Assembly: GCA_016707485.1 (NCBI GenBank)
Contig: JADJHN010000003.1
Span: 682,001-746,000 of the forward strand
Direction: 5' to 3'
DNA from: Lysobacterales bacterium
GTDB lineage: Bacteria; Pseudomonadota; Gammaproteobacteria; Xanthomonadales; Rhodanobacteraceae
DNA length: 64,000 nt
How positions within the stretch are numbered: position 1 is the stretch's first letter; every line of letters begins with the position of its first letter. The notes beneath the pieces were generated by a model. That model did not search any database, was not told the origin of the DNA, and saw only the letters and a program-made list of their open reading frames with translations. Shown here in pieces: positions 1-8,788 of the stretch. The position numbers and the translations under genes were made by a program.

Positions 1-1
1 C

Positions 2-298
2 CACAAGCGCCTGTTGACATCATTCTGGTGCTCGGTGGTTCTGCGTGCGGGCACCTATCGGGGCAACCCGATGGCCATGCACCGCGGCCATGCCATCGGC
101 AGCCAGCACTTTGCACGGTGGCTGCAATTGTGGGGCGAAACCAGTCGCGAAATGCTCGATGCCGAGGCAGCCGACCTGATGATCGAGTTCGCGGGACGCG
201 TAGGCCACGGGCTGCAGCTCGGGCTTGGCATCCAGCCGCAGCCTGCCAGGTCGAGTCCATTCGCTATTCCAGTGGTCTCCGCCGCTGCGCGGGATTGA
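2..298 (+). CDS. Group III truncated hemoglobin, 3' part only
   Basis: The frame is open from position 2 to a stop at 298, so about 98 codons are present and the start lies outside the window. The visible part reads FWCSVVLRAGTYRGNPMAMH and then HFARWLQLWGETSREML. This matches the second half of group III truncated hemoglobins, which have an 'FW.S...R...Y.G.P...H' stretch and a 'HF.RWL.LF..T' helix. Those are small haem proteins of about 130-150 residues that bind oxygen or nitric oxide in the cytoplasm. The proximal histidine region is visible, but the distal helices are missing. The C-terminal 20 or so residues are low in similarity to anything I recognise. The next gene is convergent. Confidence 0.7.
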   Translation, partial: HKRLLTSFWCSVVLRAGTYRGNPMAMHRGHAIGSQHFARWLQLWGETSREMLDAEAADLMIEFAGRVGHGLQLGLGIQPQPARSSPFAIPVVSAAARD

Positions 299-310
299 CG
301 GTCGCCCTGC

Positions 311-757
311 TCAGCGCGCCGGAACAACGTAGCCGTTGTCGATGTAGACCCGATCACCGCGGCGCATGCGGAAATCGTCGGGCTGCTCGAAGGAATACGT
401 GCGCCCGCCACGATCCATGCGCACGGTGATGCGGTAGTAGGTGCGCGAATAGCGACGTTCCTTCTCGATATCATGGCCGACGGCACCGCCTGCCAGGGCA
501 CCAACGATGGTTGCCGCCTTGCGTCCATCGCCCTTGCCGACCTGGTTGCCGAGCGCGCCGCCGACGATCGCGCCCAGCACGGTGCCGCCGCCGAGGTGAT
601 TGCTGCCCCGCTGACCGATCGACTCGATGCGGATGATGCGCCCGCAAGCCTCGCAGTCGCGATCGTAGTAATTTCCACGCGCCTGCACGTTCTGCACCGG
701 CACGCAACTGGCGATCAGAAACAGGGACACGGCTGTCAGCAGGATTCGATTCAACAT
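311..757 (-). CDS. Glycine-zipper 2TM-domain outer-membrane lipoprotein
   Basis: A 148-residue protein with a lipoprotein signal: a hydrophobic stretch ends in the lipobox LIASC, with the modified Cys near residue 18. After a short Cys-containing segment (DCEACG) comes a glycine zipper, roughly residues 56-95, with GGGTVLGAIVGGALGNQVG and a second G-rich hairpin. This is typical of the SlyB/17-kDa surface antigen families. The C-terminal part is a charged beta-rich domain (RTYSFEQPDDFRMRRGDRV). I chose the ATG at 757 because AAGGAG lies 8 nt upstream; the in-frame ATG at 763 is only 2 nt from it. The likely role is an envelope lipoprotein, but the exact function is unknown. Confidence 0.75.
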   Translation of the reverse strand: MLNRILLTAVSLFLIASCVPVQNVQARGNYYDRDCEACGRIIRIESIGQRGSNHLGGGTVLGAIVGGALGNQVGKGDGRKAATIVGALAGGAVGHDIEKERRYSRTYYRITVRMDRGGRTYSFEQPDDFRMRRGDRVYIDNGYVVPAR

Positions 758-890
758 GGTCATTGCTCCTTGGAATGTCCGATCGCCAAACGACATGACG
801 GCGATCGCCGGGCGCAGAGTGTCAATGCCATGATGAACTCAGGCGGAACCCGCGAGCGCTGGCGCGCCGGTGCCGCCACCCTGGCCCGGC

Positions 891-2420
891 TCAGCATTGC
901 AGGTGGCGTTCCTGCCGCGACGGCGTCGCCTTCTTGCGCCGCGGACGCGGGCTTTCACGAGCACCATCCCCGCCTTCGAAGCGCAGGCGGCTGCGCCCGC
1001 CAGTTGCCTGGTAGTCGGCGATCAAGGCCGCGCTGACCGCAGCCTCGTTCGCCGCGTCGACTGCGCACAGGTACTCGTGCAACAAGTGCACGAGGCGCTC
1101 GTGGGCAAGCGCGTGGGTCTGTCCGGTCCGCCCATACAACCAGTCGCTGAAGGCGAGGAAGCACGCAAACGGCTGTTCGGCGAGCAGCAATGCAAGGGTT
1201 CGCGAAAAGCGCCCGGAATTGGCAACGATGTCCCAATAGCGGGAAAACCGCGACAGCCTCTGCATCGTCGCAAAGTCGACCGCGTTGGTGGCGAGGATGT
1301 TGTATGGCGGATCGGGATTGAAGCGCAGCCCGTATTCGATCGTGTGCCGCGAGATGGGCGCACCACGCAGGCGCTTGAGGATGCCGAACTGGATCTCGTG
1401 CGGAGCAAGGCCAACGAGGCGATCGAATCCGGCGGCGAACGTGGCCATGTCCTCGCCGGGCAGGCCGGCAATCAGGTCGACATGCAGGTGCGCATGGGTC
1501 TGCGTGCGCAGCCATTCGATGTTTGCCGCAGCGACATCGTTTTTCTGCCGGCGCGAGACGCGAGCCTGCACGGCCGGATCGAAGCTCTGGATGCCGATCT
1601 CGAACTGCAGGGTGCCTTCTGGAAACAGGAGGATTTTCTCCTTGAGGCGCTCGGGAAGGTGGTCGGGGATCAGTTCCAGATGCACGAATACCGGATCCTG
1701 CGGGGCACGGGCGAGCTTGTCGAGGAAGAAATCGAGGATGGCCCGCGACGTGTCGATCTTCAGGTTGAACGTGCGATCGACGAACTTGAACTGCCGCGCT
1801 CCGAGGGCGTAAAGCGCATCGAGATCGGCAAGGAAGCGATCAAGCGGAAACGGCCACGCGGTCTTGTCCAGCGAGGAAAGACAGAATTCGCATTTGAACG
1901 GACAGCCGCGTGAGGCCTCGACATAGACGTTGCGCTGGCGCACGTCTTCCTCGCTGTACTCGGCATACGGCGAAGCAATCGCCGGCAGCGCTGCCTGCAC
2001 GCCGGCAATGACCTTTTCCGGCGGGCGCTCGCCCGCCATCAATTGGCCGACGAGGCTGGCGAAACTGACATCGCCCCAGCCGGTGATCACGTAATCGGCC
2101 AGGGCGCAGATGCGTTGCTGATCGACTTCGTGGCTGACCTCGGGCCCGCCAAGGACGATGACGATGTCGGCTGCCAGCGCCTTGAGCTGGGCCACGAGGC
2201 GCGTCGATTCCTCGACATTCCATATGTACACGCCAATGCCGATCACCTGCGGCCCTTCGGCCAGCAACTTCTCGACGATTTCCTCGGTCTTCTGGCCAAT
2301 GACGAACTCGCGGATCGCCGAGGTCGCGTGCCAGTCGCCAAGGTTGGCCCGCAGGTAACGCAGGCCCAGCGACGCATGCGCGTAGCGGGCATTCAAGGTG
2401 GCAAGCAGGATGTCGGTCAT
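891..2420 (-). CDS. B12-binding-domain radical SAM protein with DUF4080-type C-terminus
   Basis: A 509-residue protein. Residues 1 to about 135 form a Rossmann-like B12-binding domain (ILLATLNARYAHASLGLRYL, then VIVLGGPEVS). The radical SAM core follows, with its 4Fe-4S motif CPFKCEFC at residues 173-180 inside RGCPFKCEFCLSSLDK. The C-terminal third resembles DUF4080. Such proteins use S-adenosylmethionine cleavage for radical chemistry, but the substrate of this subfamily is not known to me. The start was placed at ATG 2420, because the upstream in-frame sequence lies in the neighbouring gene and is not conserved-looking. The DxHxxG motif of classical cobalamin-binding domains is not evident, so B12 binding is uncertain. 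It is transcribed in the same direction as the kinase-like gene 46 nt upstream. Confidence 0.8.
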   Translation of the reverse strand: MTDILLATLNARYAHASLGLRYLRANLGDWHATSAIREFVIGQKTEEIVEKLLAEGPQVIGIGVYIWNVEESTRLVAQLKALAADIVIVLGGPEVSHEVDQQRICALADYVITGWGDVSFASLVGQLMAGERPPEKVIAGVQAALPAIASPYAEYSEEDVRQRNVYVEASRGCPFKCEFCLSSLDKTAWPFPLDRFLADLDALYALGARQFKFVDRTFNLKIDTSRAILDFFLDKLARAPQDPVFVHLELIPDHLPERLKEKILLFPEGTLQFEIGIQSFDPAVQARVSRRQKNDVAAANIEWLRTQTHAHLHVDLIAGLPGEDMATFAAGFDRLVGLAPHEIQFGILKRLRGAPISRHTIEYGLRFNPDPPYNILATNAVDFATMQRLSRFSRYWDIVANSGRFSRTLALLLAEQPFACFLAFSDWLYGRTGQTHALAHERLVHLLHEYLCAVDAANEAAVSAALIADYQATGGRSRLRFEGGDGARESPRPRRKKATPSRQERHLQC

Positions 2421-2466
2421 CGCGGCATTATCGCCGGTAACCGGCGGGTGCGCCGGCAGAAGACGC

Positions 2467-3093
2467 TCAGGTGCTTTCCGCCAGGGCTGCAGCGATGCTG
2501 TCGCAGATCGCCGCAATCGCCGCGCTGCACATTTCCGCCTCGGGCAAGGTCGCATCGACGACCAGAGTTCCCTCAGGTGCCGGCTCGCGCCGGGCAATGA
2601 CATCGTTGACCGTTTCCGGCGTGCGGTCGGCAGCCACATGGCGTCGTGTCGCCAGGTCGCGGGCAATCCGCCTGCGCGCCAGCTCCGGCGGGCACTCGAT
2701 CAACAGCGGAATCGTCACGATGCCGTGTTTCGCGGCCACATCGGCGACGCGATCAAGCTCGCGGCGGCGCGAGAAGGTCATGCCATCGATGACGCTGCCG
2801 ACGCCAAGCATGCAATTGATGTCGAGGGCCAGCAGCAGGCTTCGATAGGCAGCACGCTTTTCCAGGAAAGTGTAGTTGCATTGCGGAAACATCGCCGCGC
2901 GGATCTGGTCGCGGCAGATCCGGCGCAGGCCAAGCTGCTCCTCGATGGCTTTCGCCACGACGCTTTTGCCGGCACCCGGCAAACCCATCGTCGCGACCAC
3001 GAATGGTCTTGGCGCCAACTCGCGGCGAAGTGGAAATGCATCACCGCCTGGCGGAAATCGCGAGGGAATAACCGGACTGTGTTCGACCGACAT
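2467..3093 (-). CDS. P-loop AAA-type ATPase/kinase-like protein
   Basis: A protein of 208 residues with a clear Walker A motif GLPGAGKS at residues 37-44, preceded by the strand PFVVATM. It continues with a CRDQIRAAMF segment and VGSVIDGMTFSRRRELDRV. The layout matches the zeta-toxin/AAA_33 group of small kinases and nucleotide-modifying enzymes, including APS-kinase-like and chloramphenicol-phosphotransferase-like members. The substrate cannot be read from sequence. ATG 3093 gives a compact protein; the reading frame is open further upstream but without a better start. It is divergent from the DUF502 gene at 3228, with a 134-nt shared upstream region. Confidence 0.6.
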   Translation of the reverse strand: MSVEHSPVIPSRFPPGGDAFPLRRELAPRPFVVATMGLPGAGKSVVAKAIEEQLGLRRICRDQIRAAMFPQCNYTFLEKRAAYRSLLLALDINCMLGVGSVIDGMTFSRRRELDRVADVAAKHGIVTIPLLIECPPELARRRIARDLATRRHVAADRTPETVNDVIARREPAPEGTLVVDATLPEAEMCSAAIAAICDSIAAALAEST

Positions 3094-3227
3094 GCCTGGG
3101 CGCCCTCGAAATCGGTGCACATGGGTGACGAGGAGACTGCTTGATTCACTTGCCTGGATCAAGCGGCAGCGTTCTGGTCGCCCCGGCCGATTGAGGCGAT
3201 AATCGGGCAATTGCATCCGGAATCGAC

Positions 3228-3908
3228 ATGGCCAAGCGGCAACTCTATTTCAAGCGATACCTGCTTACCGGCCTGCTCACGATTGTCCCGCTGTGGCTGA
3301 CCTGGATGGTGTTCAAGTTTGTCTTCGGCCTGCTTTCGGAAGTCAGCGCACCGCTGGTCGCCGGATTCGTCTCCGTGCTTGGCAGCACCTGGCCGACAAC
3401 CGGGGAACTGCTGGGCCAACCATGGCTGATCTCGCTGATTGCCTTCGTCATCACCCTGGTATCGCTGTACCTGGTCGGCTTTGCCGCCAATTTCGTCATC
3501 GGCCGGCGCCTCATCGAGGGCATGGAAAACCTGATCCAGCGCATCCCCGTCGTGCACTCGATCTATGGCGGCACGAAAAAGCTGATGTCGGTCCTGCAGA
3601 ACAAGCCGAGCGGCACGCAGCGGGTCGTGCTGATCAACTTTCCCTCACCCGAGATGAAATCGATCGGCTTCGTCACCCGCGTCATGCAGGATGCCTCCGG
3701 CCGCGAACTGGCGGCCGTCTACGTGCCGACCACGCCGAATCCCACCGGCGGCTATCTCGAGATCGTTCCCGTCGAGCAACTCACTGCCACCGACTGGAGC
3801 GTCGACCAGGCCATGGCCTTCCTGCTTTCGGCAGGCGCAGTGGGTGCCGAAACCCTGCCTTTCGCTGCCGAATGGCCGGGCGCGCAGGCAAATGACCTTC
3901 GACACTGA
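3228..3908 (+). CDS. DUF502 family inner-membrane protein
   Basis: A protein of 226 residues. There is one membrane segment near residues 9-35 (YLLTGLLTIVPLWLTWMVF), a second near residues 65-90 (WLISLIAFVITLVSLYLVG), and a soluble C-terminal domain with VHSIYGGTKKLM and VYVPTTPNPTGGYLEIVP. These are the conserved features of DUF502 proteins, which are widespread in proteobacteria and related to plant LIKE-COV proteins. The molecular role is not established. The gene stands alone between a divergent kinase-like gene and the M13 peptidase gene. Confidence 0.8.
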   Translation: MAKRQLYFKRYLLTGLLTIVPLWLTWMVFKFVFGLLSEVSAPLVAGFVSVLGSTWPTTGELLGQPWLISLIAFVITLVSLYLVGFAANFVIGRRLIEGMENLIQRIPVVHSIYGGTKKLMSVLQNKPSGTQRVVLINFPSPEMKSIGFVTRVMQDASGRELAAVYVPTTPNPTGGYLEIVPVEQLTATDWSVDQAMAFLLSAGAVGAETLPFAAEWPGAQANDLRH

Positions 3909-4040
3909 CAAATCCCGTTCAGTTTGCCTAGGATGCCCGGCTGAAACCTCGATCCGGCTGCATCGGCGCCGCTTCCTGGCCATTCACTTTCCATGGCGCT
4001 GCGGCTCGCGTCCTGCGCCCCGTTCCTGACAGGAGTTTCC

Positions 4041-6137
4041 ATGAAATTCGATTCACTCAAACCGCTGGCGCTGGCCCTCGGCGTCGCCTTGGCACTCACC
4101 GCCTGCGGCGCAAAGGAAGCAGCTACCGATGCCGGCGCACCCGCCGCCTCGGCACCGGCCGCGGCCGTCGAGACACCGAAACATGTCGCCTTCGACACCA
4201 GCGACATCGATACCAGCATCAACGCTTGCACCGACTTCAACGCCTACGTCAACAGCAAGTGGCTTGCCGCCAATCCGATTCCGGATGACAAGACGCGCTG
4301 GGGCGCTTTCGACCAGTTGCGCGAAACCAGCCTGAATACCCAGCACGAGATCGTCGAGGCTGCAGCCAAGTCGAATGCCGCCGCCGGCTCGATCGAGCAG
4401 AAGATCGGCGCGCTGTACAAGGCCGGCATGGACGAAGCCGCCATCGATGCGCTCGGCCATGAACCGATCAACCCCGAACTCGCCAAGATCGACGCATTGA
4501 AGACCAGCAAGGATGTGGTCGCTTATCTCAACGACAGTTTCGCGCGTGGCCAGGGCAGCTTGTTCGCCTTTGGCGCGGAAGCCGATTTCAAGAATTCCAG
4601 CCGCAAGATCGCCTACGCCTTCCAGGCCGGCCTTGGCCTGCCAACACGCGATTACTACGACAAGCCCGACCATGCGGCACTGCGTGACGCCTACGTTGCG
4701 CACATCGCCAAGACCCTGGAACTGATCGGTGTCGAGGCCAACGAAGCGAAGAAGCAGGCAGCCAGCGTGCTTGCCTTCGAGAGCCGCCTGGCCAAGGCCT
4801 CGCTGGCCCCGGTCGACCTGCGCGTTCCGGAAAACCAGTATCACTTCGTCAGCATCGACGAGGCCAACAAGGTCACCCCGCATTTCGACTGGAACAGCTT
4901 CTTCGCCGCGCAGAAGGCGGATGTCAGCGATGGCTTCTCGCTGTCGCAGCCGAAGTTCTTTGCCGAAGTCGACAGGATGCTCGCGAAGACGCCGGTGGCC
5001 GATTGGCAGGCCTACCTGCGTTACCAGTTCGTCGATGCTGCTTCGCCGTACCTGTCCAAGCCGTTCCAGGAAGAGTACTTCGCCTTCCACAAGGCCACTC
5101 TCAATGGCCAGAAGGAAGACGAGCCGCGCTGGAAGCGCGTGCTCGGCACGGTCAACAGCCAGCTCGGCATGGCCCTTGGCGAGCTCTACGTGGCCAAGGC
5201 ATTCCCGCCGGAATCCAAGGCCCGCGCCCAGGAACTCGTCGACAACGTGCAGGCGGCGCTCAAGGCACGCATCGAGAAGCTCGACTGGATGAGCGATACC
5301 ACGCGCGCCAAGGCGCTGGAAAAGTGGTCCACCTTCCTGCCGAAGATCGGCTACCCGGAGAAATGGCGTGATTGGTCGGGGCTGAACCTTAGCGGGGACA
5401 ACTATTTCGCCGATGTCGCTGCCGCCATGCAGTTCAACTACGACTACGACATTGCCAAGATCGGCAAACCGACCGATCGCAAGGAATGGGGCATGACCCC
5501 GCAGACGGTGAATGCCTATTACAACCCGACCGACAACACCATCAACTTCCCGGCGGCAATCCTGCAACCGCCGTTTTTCGATGCCAAGGCCGACGATGCG
5601 ATCAACTACGGCGGCATCGGTGGCGTGATCGGCCACGAAGCCAGCCATGGTTTCGACGACCAGGGCAGCCAGTTCGATGCCGTCGGCAACAACACCAACT
5701 GGTGGTCCGAAGAAGACAAGAAGGCGTTTGAAGCACGCACGGCGAAGCTGGTCGAGCAGTTCAACGCCTACGAGCCGCTGCCCGGCAAGCACATCAACGG
5801 CCAGCTCACCCTCGGCGAGAACATTGCCGATCTTGGCGGCCTGGCAATCGCCTACGATGCCTTGCAGGTTGCCATGGCCAAGGATCCTGGCGAGGCCAGC
5901 GAGAAGATCGACGGCTACACGCAAGACCAGCGCTTCTTCCTCAACTGGGCACGCATCTGGCGCGGCCACATGCGCGACAAGCGCCTCGAGGTGATGCTCA
6001 ACACCGATCCGCACTCGCCGACGACCTATCGTGCCATTGGTGCGCCGTCGAACCTGGACGCGTTCGCCAGCGCGTTTGCCTGCAAATCCGGTGATGCCAT
6101 GGTCCGCGACGGCGACACCCAGGTGAAAATCTGGTAA
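4041..6137 (+). CDS. M13 (neprilysin/PepO family) metallopeptidase lipoprotein
   Basis: A 698-residue zinc endopeptidase. The N-terminus is a lipoprotein signal (LALALGVALALTACG), so it is expected to be membrane-anchored and periplasmic or outer-membrane facing. A Peptidase_M13_N domain follows (DINACTDFNAYVNSKWL..NPIP). The catalytic domain has NAYYNPTDNTINFPAAIL, the zinc motif HEASH at 532-536 in VIGHEASHGFDDQGSQFD, and the third ligand E593 in GENIADLGG. The family cleaves small peptides on the amino side of hydrophobic residues. The protein ends in KIW, like the C-terminal W of the family. The start ATG at 4041 has AGGAG 5 nt upstream; the longer frame from 3993 lacks a signal at its N-terminus. 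A strong hairpin follows at 6150. Confidence 0.93.
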   Translation: MKFDSLKPLALALGVALALTACGAKEAATDAGAPAASAPAAAVETPKHVAFDTSDIDTSINACTDFNAYVNSKWLAANPIPDDKTRWGAFDQLRETSLNTQHEIVEAAAKSNAAAGSIEQKIGALYKAGMDEAAIDALGHEPINPELAKIDALKTSKDVVAYLNDSFARGQGSLFAFGAEADFKNSSRKIAYAFQAGLGLPTRDYYDKPDHAALRDAYVAHIAKTLELIGVEANEAKKQAASVLAFESRLAKASLAPVDLRVPENQYHFVSIDEANKVTPHFDWNSFFAAQKADVSDGFSLSQPKFFAEVDRMLAKTPVADWQAYLRYQFVDAASPYLSKPFQEEYFAFHKATLNGQKEDEPRWKRVLGTVNSQLGMALGELYVAKAFPPESKARAQELVDNVQAALKARIEKLDWMSDTTRAKALEKWSTFLPKIGYPEKWRDWSGLNLSGDNYFADVAAAMQFNYDYDIAKIGKPTDRKEWGMTPQTVNAYYNPTDNTINFPAAILQPPFFDAKADDAINYGGIGGVIGHEASHGFDDQGSQFDAVGNNTNWWSEEDKKAFEARTAKLVEQFNAYEPLPGKHINGQLTLGENIADLGGLAIAYDALQVAMAKDPGEASEKIDGYTQDQRFFLNWARIWRGHMRDKRLEVMLNTDPHSPTTYRAIGAPSNLDAFASAFACKSGDAMVRDGDTQVKIW

Positions 6138-6149
6138 CAATCGGCGCTC

Positions 6150-6177
6150 GACCCGCCCCGCCCAGCCGGGGCGGGTC
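6150..6177 (+). terminator. GC-rich hairpin after the M13 peptidase gene
   Basis: The stem GACCCGCCCCG (6150-6160) pairs perfectly with CGGGGCGGGTC (6167-6177) around a 6-nt loop, 12 nt after the stop codon. No T-run follows, so termination efficiency is uncertain and the hairpin may instead stabilise the mRNA end. Confidence 0.55.
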
Positions 6178-6276
6178 ACGCGCGAGGATGCATGCGGCAC
6201 CTGCCTGCCCGACCTCGACAATGCAGGAGCCGCCCGTCTTGATCGCCGATACACGCCTCTTCACGGCCAGCGCGAC

Positions 6277-7242
6277 ATGAGCGTCGACGCCGTCATCACC
6301 TGGGTTGACGGTGCGGATCCCGCGCACCGTCAAAAGCTCGATGCCTGGCTTGCCCAATCCGGCATGCCCCGCCCGGCCACGGCCGAACCCACGCGCTTCA
6401 ACGATGCCGGCGAAATCGACTGGTGCATCCGCTCGATCCTGCGCTTCGCTCCCTGGTTCCGCAGGATCCATGTCGTCGTCGACGCGCAGACGCCAGCCAT
6501 CCTGCAGCGCCTGGGCGCGGGCGGACTTGCCGATCGCTTCAATATCGTCGATCACCGCGAGATCTTCGCCGGATTCGAGCAGCACCTGCCAACCTTCAAC
6601 AGCCGTTCGATCATCAGCATGCTCTGGCGCATCGAGGGCCTCGCCGAGAACTTCGTCTACTTCAACGACGACATGTTCCTCTTGCGCGATGTGCAAGCGG
6701 AAGATTTCTTTCGCGATGGTTGCGTCGTCCAGCGCGGCGAGTGGCGCAGGCAAGCAGGCAACGCCTGGCCAGCCCGCATCATGCGCCAGCTCAAGCGCCT
6801 GCGCGGGGCGCGTGCGGACAAGGTCGGCAATCTCGATGCACAGCAACTCAGCGCACGCATTGCCGGCTTCGAGGATCGCTACTACCGCCTCTACCACAAC
6901 CCGTATCCGATGCGCCGCTCGACCCTGCGGACTTTCTTCGCCGAGCACCCGGACCTGCTCGCCAGCAACTGCAGCCACCGGCTGCGCTCCAATGTGCAGT
7001 TCAAGACCGAGGCGCTGGCCACGCACCTCGAATTCCTTCACCACAACGCCATCGCCGACAACCGCCTGCACGTCGTCCAGCTCAAGCCGAGCGAGCAACA
7101 CTCCAGCCGCGTTCATCGCAAGATGGCCAGGGCTGACGCCAGCGACAGCTCCGCCTTTGTCTGCGTGCAGAGCCTCGAACTGGCGCCCGCAGCCGTGCAA
7201 CAGGCGATCATCGAGTGGCTGGACCGGCGGATTGGTCGGTGA
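6277..7242 (+). CDS. Stealth-family hexose-1-phosphate transferase
   Basis: A protein of 321 residues with the conserved regions of Stealth proteins in order. CR1 is DAVITWVDGADP at residues 4-15. CR2 is ARFNDAGEIDWCIRSIL-like with RIHVVVDAQTP, followed by HLPTFNSRSIISMLWRI and FVYFNDDMFLLRDV. CR3 is NPYPMRRSTLRTFF with SNCSHRLRSNVQF. Family members move sugar-1-phosphate from nucleotide sugars to build phosphodiester-linked capsule or cell-wall glycans. The enzyme is normally found in polysaccharide clusters, but here no glycosyltransferase, flippase or export gene is adjacent. The start ATG at 6277 puts CR1 at the N-terminus as is usual. Confidence 0.85.
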   Translation: MSVDAVITWVDGADPAHRQKLDAWLAQSGMPRPATAEPTRFNDAGEIDWCIRSILRFAPWFRRIHVVVDAQTPAILQRLGAGGLADRFNIVDHREIFAGFEQHLPTFNSRSIISMLWRIEGLAENFVYFNDDMFLLRDVQAEDFFRDGCVVQRGEWRRQAGNAWPARIMRQLKRLRGARADKVGNLDAQQLSARIAGFEDRYYRLYHNPYPMRRSTLRTFFAEHPDLLASNCSHRLRSNVQFKTEALATHLEFLHHNAIADNRLHVVQLKPSEQHSSRVHRKMARADASDSSAFVCVQSLELAPAAVQQAIIEWLDRRIGR

Positions 7243-7390
7243 CCAGGATCGTGAACTGGCGTATGGATCGCGCGGCCGTCATGAATGATGATGCCGTGGA
7301 GCTTCGCCCTGCCTGACTCCTCCAGCGCCTCGCCACCCGGGAATCCGCTTCGATACAGGCAGGCCTGACCCGACATAGGAGATCACGCGC

Positions 7391-8665
7391 ATGCTTCATC
7401 CGGAAATCTTCTGCGGTCTCCTGCTTGCGACAGCGATCGGATGCAGCGATGCGCGTGCCGCGATTCCCGACTACACGCACATCGAGCTGCAGGCGCGCAG
7501 CAACCTGCTGGTCAATGACGATGGCTGGAACCTGCCGCCGGGCTCTTCGTTCAACAGCATTTCCGCGAGCATCAACAACTCCGGCAAGGTTGCCTTTCCG
7601 GTGCAGATCGTGCCGATCAACGGCGATCAATCAAACACCGGCGTCGGCCTCTGGTTCGGCATGCATGGCGTCGGCGGGATCGTCGCCCTGCACGAGGCAC
7701 CGGTCGATGGCATCTCCGATCGCGTCAGCATCAACGCCAGCGGCCAGGTTGCCTATTACACCCACGATGATGGCACCAACTATCGACTGCGCCGCTTCGA
7801 CGAGCTGACATCGACATCGACCCTCGTCAGCACCCTGCCACTGACGCCGATTTCGTTCGCTGGACATGTCATCAACGATGCCGGCGTGATCGGCTACCGT
7901 GCCGGGCTCGGATCCGGCTACGGGCTGGCCTCGACCGGTGCAGGCAGCTCCCTGCTGCATGTTGTCGACAGCAATGTGGAAGCCGGTCCCTACGCCTACA
8001 TCTACACCCCGGCGATGAATGCGCAGCGCCTGATTGCCAGCAAGGTCAGCATTGGCGACTTCAACCACAACGAGATTCGCAGCTTTGCCAGCAATGGCAG
8101 CTACACGACGCTGGCCGTCGATTCGGCAACCGACGGCAGCTCGCCGTACAACCGCTTCGACAATGGAATTGCCTACAACGATGCCGGTCAGGTTGCGGTG
8201 GCGTTGCGCCTGCAGGCCGGCAATGTGCGCGCGATCTACCGGTTCACCCCCAACGGCACCAGCGTCGATGCGGTGGAAATTGCACGCGTCGAAGCCAGCG
8301 GCACGATTCGCGACATCGAATCATTTGCGCCCTCGATGAACAACAATGGCCTTGTCGTATTCCGTGCGCGAGATGCAAACGGCCAGGCCATCTATGCCGG
8401 CGACGGCACCAGCCTCGTGCGGGTCATCGGCAAGGAAGACGCGGTAGCCACCGACCTTGGGCCGGGGCGGATCGGCCAGCATATCGACGATCCTTCTGCC
8501 TGGCCGATCTTCAGCGGCGCGCCGGCGATCAACGATGCCGGCGACATTGCCTTCATCGCGGCGCTGCATCCGCAAGGCAACAGCCAGATCGAGTGGGGTA
8601 GCGGCGTGTTTGTCGCTTCCGCTGCGGCCGACTCCATCTTCAGCGATGGATTTGATTCCCCATGA
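7391..8665 (+). CDS. Secreted tandem-repeat protein (NxxGxxAF repeats) with IFSDGFDSP tail
   Basis: A 424-residue exported protein with a signal peptide (residues 1-23, ending SDARA). It carries at least six copies of an INxxGxVAF-like motif: INNSGKVAF (61), INASGQVAY (114), INDAGVIGY (161), YNDAGQVAV (262), MNNNGLVVF (316) and INDAGDIAF (380). This is the hallmark of 'choice-of-anchor' NxxGxxAF tandem-repeat proteins, probably a beta-propeller-like surface protein of unknown ligand. It ends ADSIFSDGFDSP, a short non-hydrophobic tail also found on other exported proteins in this window. AGGAG lies 10 nt upstream of ATG 7391. No transmembrane anchor is present. Confidence 0.75.
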   Translation: MLHPEIFCGLLLATAIGCSDARAAIPDYTHIELQARSNLLVNDDGWNLPPGSSFNSISASINNSGKVAFPVQIVPINGDQSNTGVGLWFGMHGVGGIVALHEAPVDGISDRVSINASGQVAYYTHDDGTNYRLRRFDELTSTSTLVSTLPLTPISFAGHVINDAGVIGYRAGLGSGYGLASTGAGSSLLHVVDSNVEAGPYAYIYTPAMNAQRLIASKVSIGDFNHNEIRSFASNGSYTTLAVDSATDGSSPYNRFDNGIAYNDAGQVAVALRLQAGNVRAIYRFTPNGTSVDAVEIARVEASGTIRDIESFAPSMNNNGLVVFRARDANGQAIYAGDGTSLVRVIGKEDAVATDLGPGRIGQHIDDPSAWPIFSGAPAINDAGDIAFIAALHPQGNSQIEWGSGVFVASAAADSIFSDGFDSP

Positions 8666-8788
8666 TGCTTGACATGGACGGCTGCGAGGCTGCATCGACG
8701 GACAAGTGCGCCAAGCCGGACAATTCGTGTTTGTGCCTGCGGCCGGACAGGGGATAATCGCCGACTCCCCTGAATGCACTGAACACTG

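Noticed and set aside
4053..6254. 733-codon open frame on the minus strand opposite the M13 peptidase gene
   Set aside because: It is a shadow of the high-GC coding strand. The product is low-complexity with no domain, and the plus strand has a complete zinc peptidase with signal and metal motifs.
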